From: Alphaproteobacteria bacterium UBA998
GTDB lineage: Bacteria; Pseudomonadota; Alphaproteobacteria; Rickettsiales; UBA998
Assembly: GCA_002291925.1 (NCBI GenBank)
Contig: DBAY01000019.1
Coordinates: 1-19,053, forward strand
Reading direction: 5' to 3'
Length of the DNA stretch: 19,053 bases
The position numbers and the translations under genes were made by a program. Shown here piece by piece: positions 14,705 to 19,053 of this stretch (position 1 is the first letter of the stretch; each line of letters begins with the position of its first letter). Below the pieces are notes generated by a model. It searched no databases. It was given only the letters and a program-made list of their open reading frames with translations, and was not told the origin of the DNA.

Positions 14705-16264
14705 ATGAGCCTCGTCCGCTCATCCGCCATCGTCGGCAGCCTGACGCTCGTCTCGCGCGTCTTCGGCTTTGTGCGCGACATGCTGGTGGCCTATTTTTTG
14801 GGTGCCAGCATGGCCACGGATGCGTTTTTCGTCGCGTTCAAGCTGCCCAATTTCCTGCGCCGCCTGTTCGCGGAAGGCGCGTTCAATGCAGGCTTCCTGC
14901 CGATGTTCGCGGGCATGGTGAAAACGCAAGGCCGGGAGGCGGCACGCCAGTTCTCCTCTGAGGCGGGATCCTTCCTACTTTGGGTGGTCTCGGCGGTGAC
15001 CATCCTCGCCATCCTCTTTACGCCGCATGTGGTGCTGCTGATGGCCCCCGGTTTCTCCCATGAGCCGGAGAAACTTGATCTCGCCGTGGCACTCACGCGC
15101 ATCACCTTCCCCTACATTGTGTTCATCTCGCTGGTGAGCCTAATGGGCGGCGTGCTGAACAGCCTCGATAAATTCGCCGCTGTCGCCGCCACGCCGATTG
15201 GCATGAACCTCGCCATGATCGCGGGGCTGTGGCTGTTTCGCCCCTTCGTGCCCACCGACGGGCACGCCCTCGCGTGGGGCGTAGTGCTGGCCGGGCTGGT
15301 GCAGCTTGTGTGGCTGGCGTGGTTCTGCCATCGCACGGGGATGCTGCCGCGCCTGTGGCTGCGCCCGCGCCTCACGCCACAGGTGCGCACGCTGCTGAAC
15401 CGCATCGCCCCGGCGGCGGTAGGCGCGGGCGTGATGCAGATTAACCAGATCATGGATGTGGTGCTGGCCTCGCTGCTCACCTCCAACGCCATTTCCTTCC
15501 TCTATTATGCCGACCGTATTTACGAGCTGCCGCTCGGCGTCATCGGCATCGCGGTCGCCACCGCCCTGCTGCCGCTGCTCTCGAAGGAAATCAAGGCGGG
15601 CAACCGCGAGGTGGCGGTGCGCCATGTCAATCAGGCCATTATGCTGGTGCTGCTGTTCGGCCTGCCCTCGGCCGCCGGACTGTTTGCGCTGTCCACGCCC
15701 ATTATTCAGGGATTGTTCCAATATGGTCGTTTCAATGCCGCCGACACTGCCGCCGTCGCCCCGGCGCTGGTGGCCTTCGCGGCGGGCCTGCCAGCACTGC
15801 TGGTCATCAAGATCCTCTCTAACTGCTTCTATGCCTCGGAGGATACGAAGACGCCCATGAAAATTGCCGTGTTGTGCATCGGGGTGAATTTCGTCTGCAA
15901 CATCGTGTTCATGCAGTTCTTCGCGCATGTGGGCATCGCGATTGCCACCTCCATCGCGGGCTGGCTGAACGCCTCGCTGCTGGCGCGCACCCTGCACCGC
16001 CGACAGCTTTTCCAGCCGGATCGCGCGCTGATGGTGTTCCTTGGGAAAACCTTGCTGGCCTGCCTGTTGATGATGGGCGCGCTTCTGGCGCTCACCCCGC
16101 TGGCGGAAGGCTGGCTGGCCGGGGCGGTCATCCATCGCGCCGTGGCGCTAGCCGGGCTGGTGAGCGTCGGCGGGGCGGTGTATGTCACCGCGATGCTCGC
16201 AACGAAAGCTGTTGACCTCGCACTTATCCGGCGGCTGCGCCGCTCCCGAACCACACCAGCATAA
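14705..16264 (+). CDS. murJ: Lipid II flippase MurJ
   Basis: MurJ moves lipid II, the peptidoglycan precursor, across the inner membrane. The 519-aa polytopic protein fits the MOP-superfamily 14-helix fold. Its N-terminus reads SRVFGFVRDMLVAYFLGAS and ATDAFFVAFKLPNFLRRLFA. Residues R18, R24, D39 and R52 occupy the same positions as the essential charged residues of E. coli MurJ. The ATG at 14705 follows the SET-domain stop by 3 bp and has no strong Shine-Dalgarno, suggesting translational coupling. The 3' end overlaps the convergent uppP gene by 41 bp, so the last codons of both lie on opposite strands of the same DNA. Confidence 0.97.
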   Translation: MSLVRSSAIVGSLTLVSRVFGFVRDMLVAYFLGASMATDAFFVAFKLPNFLRRLFAEGAFNAGFLPMFAGMVKTQGREAARQFSSEAGSFLLWVVSAVTILAILFTPHVVLLMAPGFSHEPEKLDLAVALTRITFPYIVFISLVSLMGGVLNSLDKFAAVAATPIGMNLAMIAGLWLFRPFVPTDGHALAWGVVLAGLVQLVWLAWFCHRTGMLPRLWLRPRLTPQVRTLLNRIAPAAVGAGVMQINQIMDVVLASLLTSNAISFLYYADRIYELPLGVIGIAVATALLPLLSKEIKAGNREVAVRHVNQAIMLVLLFGLPSAAGLFALSTPIIQGLFQYGRFNAADTAAVAPALVAFAAGLPALLVIKILSNCFYASEDTKTPMKIAVLCIGVNFVCNIVFMQFFAHVGIAIATSIAGWLNASLLARTLHRRQLFQPDRALMVFLGKTLLACLLMMGALLALTPLAEGWLAGAVIHRAVALAGLVSVGGAVYVTAMLATKAVDLALIRRLRRSRTTPA

Positions 16265-17036
16265 GGGCGCCCAGTACGATTCGGTACCACGCGAACGGCG
16301 TGAAATCGTGCCGCTGGATGAAGCCGAGCAGCCAGCGCACCGCGAACAGCCCCGCTACGAAGGCGCTGATGAAACCGATGGCAATGGTCTCCACGGCAGA
16401 GAAATCCAGCGTGTCAAAATTCTTGTAAAGGTCAAACACCGTGGCACCCAGCATGGTAGGAATGGCAAGGAAGAAGGAGAATTCCGCAATCACCTTACGG
16501 TCCAGCCCCAGCAGCAGGCCGCCCACCACGGTGGCGCCCAGCCGCGAGGTGCCGGGAATCACCGCCAAGGCCTGGCAGCAGCCGACCAGCAGCGCCTGCC
16601 GGTAAGTCATCTCCTCCGGGCGGTGCACGATAGGGGTGCCCTTGAGGCGCTCCACCAGCAGGATGACGCCGCCGCCCACCATCAGCGAGACGGCCACGAC
16701 CATAGGGGAAAAAAGTGCCGCCTTAATCGCCGAATGGGCCGTGGCTCCCACGATGGCCGAGGGAACGAAGGCCAGTGACACCTGCAGGATGAAGCGCTGC
16801 CGGTCCCGGTCACCGAGATGGATCAGCAGATCCCATAAGCGGCGGCGGTAGTACCAGCAGACCGCCAGAATGGCCCCGAGCTGGATTACCACCTCGAATA
16901 CCTTACCCGGCGGCCCCTGCCAGCCCATGAGGTCGATGGCGAGGATCAGGTGCCCCGTGGAGGAAATGGGCAGGAATTCCGTCAGGCCTTCAAGAATGCC
17001 GAGGAAAAGGGTTTGCAGGAGGTAGAGGGGGTCCAT
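16224..17036 (-). CDS. uppP: Undecaprenyl-diphosphate phosphatase
   Basis: UppP (BacA) dephosphorylates undecaprenyl diphosphate to recycle the carrier lipid for cell-wall synthesis and can give bacitracin resistance. The 270-aa polytopic protein shows the first motif EGLTEFLPISSTGH (residues 16-29, catalytic E16 and E20, S26). The second motif is PGTSRLGAT (161-169). The family consensus is PGxSRSxxT, so the Ser after the essential Arg (R165) is Leu here. The ATG at 17036 has only an A-rich leader (AGAAAGAAAAAA) as ribosome-binding region, and the composite repeat at 17049-17140 fills its whole upstream spacer. Its 3' end overlaps murJ, which acts in the same lipid-carrier cycle. Confidence 0.96.
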   Translation of the reverse strand: MDPLYLLQTLFLGILEGLTEFLPISSTGHLILAIDLMGWQGPPGKVFEVVIQLGAILAVCWYYRRRLWDLLIHLGDRDRQRFILQVSLAFVPSAIVGATAHSAIKAALFSPMVVAVSLMVGGGVILLVERLKGTPIVHRPEEMTYRQALLVGCCQALAVIPGTSRLGATVVGGLLLGLDRKVIAEFSFFLAIPTMLGATVFDLYKNFDTLDFSAVETIAIGFISAFVAGLFAVRWLLGFIQRHDFTPFAWYRIVLGALMLVWFGSGAAAG

Positions 17037-17048
17037 CGTTTTTTCTTT

Positions 17049-17140
17049 CTGTCATCCTGTGAGCCGAAGGCGGCGCAGGATTTTCTTCGTCACGCGGGGA
17101 GATTCCGGGCTCTTCGCTGCGCTCGCCCCGGAATGACGCC
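17049..17140 (-). repeat. Composite two-hairpin dispersed repeat, copy 2
   Basis: Read on the minus strand, this has the same order of parts as 5176-5264: CGTCATTCCGGG, a variable loop, GCCCGGAATC, a linker with CGCGTGACGAAG, then ATCCTGCG with its inner GCC/GGC hairpin, ending CAGGATGAC. It begins about 3 bp after the serB stop and ends about 13 bp before the uppP start, so it makes up nearly all of the uppP upstream spacer. Stems match copy 1; loops differ. Confidence 0.85.
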
Positions 17141-17142
17141 GC

Positions 17143-18054
17143 TCATGCATTCACAAATTCGGCCTTCTTGTAGCCTTGCAGATAGAGCAGCGCCGTCAGG
17201 TCGGCATGGTCGATGGCCGCATCGGCACCGCGCTTCACCACATCCTTGCCGCGATAGGCGACGCCGATGCCCGCCGCCTCGATCATCGGCAGGTCATTCG
17301 CGCCATCACCCACGGCCATGGTCTGCTCAAGTTCCAGCCCATAGGCTTCGGCGACTTTCTGCAGGGTCAGCAGCTTGCTTTCCTTGTCCAGAATCGGCGG
17401 CACCACCTGCCCGGTCAGCTGGCCGTAGGCGATGCCCAGCGTGTTGGCCATGTCGCCATCAAAGCCGATCTCCTCGGCCACGCGCTGGGTGAAGAAGGTA
17501 AAGCCGCCGGAAACCAGCAGCGTGCGGGCCCCTTTGGCCTTCATGGTGGCAATCAGCGTGCGCGCGCCCGGCATCAGCTCGATGCGCTCAAGATAGACCT
17601 GCTCCAGCAACGCCGCATCCATGCCCTTCAGCAACGCCACCCGGCGTATCAGTGCTTCCTTGAATTCCAGCTCGCCACGCATGGCGGCCTCGGTGATGGC
17701 GGCCACCTCATGCTTGAGGCCCGCGAAATCGGCCAGTTCGTCGATGCATTCCTGCCGGATCATGGTGGAATCCATGTCGGAGATGAGCAGCTTCTTCTTG
17801 CGCCGCCCGGCCTTTAGGATGGCATGGTCGTAGGGTTTACCCTGCAGCAGCGACCTCAGTTCAATTTTCAGCGGCGAGAGCTCATCCGTCTTGCAAAACA
17901 CCTCGCAGGCCTCGCGCTCCCCGAGCCATTCGATCTTCATATCGTCCACGAGGCGCTTTAGGCGCTTCTGCAGGTCGGTGATGAGCGCGTTGGTGATCGG
18001 CTCAAGGGCGGGATTGGCGATAAAGGTGAGAACGTAGTTTTGCGCGGCGGGCAT
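17143..18054 (-). CDS. serB: Phosphoserine phosphatase
   Basis: SerB is a HAD-superfamily phosphatase that performs the last step of serine biosynthesis, O-phosphoserine to serine. The 303-aa protein has an N-terminal regulatory-type region (about 1-85) and then the HAD core: DMDST (residues 93-97, nucleophile D93 and acid/base D95), SGGF (182-185), K227 and GDGANDLPM (249-257, Mg2+-binding acidic residues). These match the SerB family motifs, including ECIDELADFAG. The ATG at 18054 gives the usual N-terminus, though the ribosome-binding site is weak. It is divergent from miaA with only 21 bp between the start codons. The repeat element follows its stop by 3 bp. Confidence 0.97.
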   Translation of the reverse strand: MPAAQNYVLTFIANPALEPITNALITDLQKRLKRLVDDMKIEWLGEREACEVFCKTDELSPLKIELRSLLQGKPYDHAILKAGRRKKKLLISDMDSTMIRQECIDELADFAGLKHEVAAITEAAMRGELEFKEALIRRVALLKGMDAALLEQVYLERIELMPGARTLIATMKAKGARTLLVSGGFTFFTQRVAEEIGFDGDMANTLGIAYGQLTGQVVPPILDKESKLLTLQKVAEAYGLELEQTMAVGDGANDLPMIEAAGIGVAYRGKDVVKRGADAAIDHADLTALLYLQGYKKAEFVNA

Positions 18055-18075
18055 CGATCGGCTATTCCTTGGGCC

Positions 18076-18957
18076 ATGCGCGAATCACGCACGGTAACAG
18101 TCATCACGGGGCCGACCTGCAGCGGCAAGTCGGCCTATGCGCTTGGTATAGCGCAAAAGAAGCAGGGTGTCATCATCAATGCCGATGCGATGCAGCTCTA
18201 TCGCGACCTGCCCGTGCTGACCGCCCAGCCAACCGCCGAAGAGCAGGCAAATGTGCCACACCGCCTCTACAGCGTGCTGGACGGCGCGGACATGGCGACT
18301 GCCGCCCGCTGGGCAGAGATGGCCGCAGCGGAAATCCAGCAGGCATGGGCAAGCGGGCTGGCACCGCTGCTGGTGGGTGGGACGGGAATGTATGTGAAAC
18401 TGCTCATGGAGGGCATCGCCGCCGTGCCCCCGGTGCCGGAGGCGCTGCGCACGGCCCTGCGCGCCCGCATGGCGGAGGAGGGGAACGCCGCATTCTATGG
18501 CTGGTTCCAAACCCGCGACCCGGTGATGGCCGCCCGGCTGAAACCCGGCGACACGCAGCGGCTGCTGCGCGCGGCGGAGGTGATCGAGGCGACCGGTCGC
18601 TCGCTGGCCGACTGGCAGGCGCAGCCCGCGACGCCCCTGCTGCCGGAAGCGGAATTTCGCTTGATCGCCATTCTCCGGGAGCGCCCGGCGCTCTATGCCC
18701 GCATTGACGCCCGGTTCCTCGTCATGCTGGAGCAGGGTGCGCTGGAGGAAGTGCGCCGCCTGCATGCACGCCACCTGTCGCCCGATCTGCCCGTCATGCG
18801 CTCGCACGGCGTGCCGGAGCTGATCGCGCATATGGAAGGCCGCCTGAGCCTGGACGACGCCATCGCCAAGGGGCAGCAGAACACCCGCCATTACGCCAAG
18901 CGCCAGATGACCTGGCTCCGCCACCAATTCCCACAGGCAGAGGTGGTGCGGCTTTAG
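18076..18957 (+). CDS. miaA: tRNA dimethylallyltransferase
   Basis: MiaA adds a dimethylallyl group to A37 of tRNAs reading codons that start with U. The 293-aa protein has the P-loop GPTCSGKS (residues 12-19), DAMQLYRDLPVLTAQPT (37-53, catalytic Asp and substrate contacts), LLVGGTGMYVK, the insert domain typical of the family, and the C-terminal QNTRHYAKRQMTWLR. The ATG at 18076 was chosen over an in-frame ATG at 18040, which would overlap serB and add a non-family N-terminus. The Shine-Dalgarno is poor. The intergenic space to serB is too short for two independent promoters, so promoter elements must reach into the coding sequences. Confidence 0.96.
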   Translation: MRESRTVTVITGPTCSGKSAYALGIAQKKQGVIINADAMQLYRDLPVLTAQPTAEEQANVPHRLYSVLDGADMATAARWAEMAAAEIQQAWASGLAPLLVGGTGMYVKLLMEGIAAVPPVPEALRTALRARMAEEGNAAFYGWFQTRDPVMAARLKPGDTQRLLRAAEVIEATGRSLADWQAQPATPLLPEAEFRLIAILRERPALYARIDARFLVMLEQGALEEVRRLHARHLSPDLPVMRSHGVPELIAHMEGRLSLDDAIAKGQQNTRHYAKRQMTWLRHQFPQAEVVRL

Positions 18958-18976
18958 GCAAAAGCTACGGGAGTTT

Positions 18977-19005
18977 GTTACCCCGCACTCGTTGCGGGGT
19001 GACAT
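18977..19005. repeat. Palindromic repeat module A, short form; possible miaA terminator
   Basis: GTTACCCCGC (18978-18987) and GCGGGGTGAC (18995-19004) form a 10-bp stem (one G-U pair in RNA) with a 7-nt loop, 20 bp after the miaA stop. Its ends match those of the longer module at 5089-5160. The following ATACTTTCATT is only modestly T-rich, so it is at best a weak intrinsic terminator. Confidence 0.7.
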
Positions 19006-19031
19006 ACTTTCATTACGCTCCCACTCCCGCT

Positions 19032-19053
19032 CCTCATCCTGAGCTTGTCGAAG
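19032..19053 (+). repeat. Start of a further repeat unit, cut by window edge
   Basis: The last bases read CCTCATCCTGAGCTTGTCGAAG. CATCCTGAGCTTGTCGAAG resembles the opening of intergenic repeats common in alphaproteobacterial genomes, and its CATCCTG start is shared with the hairpin-2 arm of the composite repeat (minus-strand copy, 17052-17059). The right arm would lie outside the window. Confidence 0.4.

Noticed and set aside
1..19053. tRNA, rRNA, CRISPR, insertion sequence or prophage features
   Set aside because: No tRNA-like cloverleaf, regular spacer-repeat array, transposase, integrase or phage gene was recognised. Genes are core and of uniform composition.

Overview
The window comes from a GC-rich, Gram-negative alphaproteobacterium that cannot be placed further from the sequence. 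Indicators are a DUF3035/BamF-type lipoprotein beside lspA, the DUF983-SURF1 pair of aerobic alphaproteobacteria, a short (420 aa) glucose-6-phosphate isomerase, an endonuclease-type MutL, and a dnaK promoter that fits the alphaproteobacterial RpoH consensus. Coding density is very high, and many adjacent genes overlap by 1-11 bp. Nearly every gene is a recognisable core gene. I see no prophage, insertion sequence, CRISPR array, tRNA or rRNA.

Layout. (1) 1-2372, minus strand: heat-shock operon dnaK-dnaJ. dnaJ is cut by the window edge, the promoter lies upstream of dnaK, and an unusual double inverted repeat sits between the genes. (2) 2464-5059, minus: a coupled trio of DUF983 zinc-ribbon membrane protein, SURF1 (cytochrome c oxidase assembly) and M32 carboxypeptidase. 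(3) 5060-5371: the only long non-coding gap, filled with palindromic repeat modules. (4) 5372-14214, minus: a long run secF-ribF-lspA-DUF3035 lipoprotein-M16 peptidase (HXXEH subunit)-M16 homologue (R/Y subunit)-pgi-mutL, mostly overlapping or spaced by a few bases. (5) 14327-16264, plus: a small SET-domain protein followed 3 bp later by the lipid II flippase murJ. (6) 16224-18054, minus: uppP, whose 3' end overlaps murJ by 41 bp, then serB. (7) 18076-18957, plus: miaA, divergent from serB. (8) 18977-19053: more repeat modules.

Functionally the window is rich in envelope biogenesis: SecF export, LspA lipoprotein maturation, a BamF-like lipoprotein, periplasmic M16 proteases, MurJ lipid II flipping and UppP recycling of the undecaprenyl carrier. 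These stand alongside chaperones, cytochrome oxidase assembly, flavin synthesis, mismatch repair, serine synthesis and tRNA modification.

The most notable non-gene signal is intergenic. A roughly 90-bp two-hairpin repeat occurs twice in opposite orientations (5176-5264 and 17049-17140). Related single-hairpin elements lie at 5089-5160 and 18977-19005, all sharing GTCAYYC-type ends. The dnaK-dnaJ spacer carries four copies of a decamer arranged so that two mutually exclusive hairpins can form. I found no convincing new multi-gene system. The findings below are mainly repeat families, gene-order oddities and residue-level deviations.
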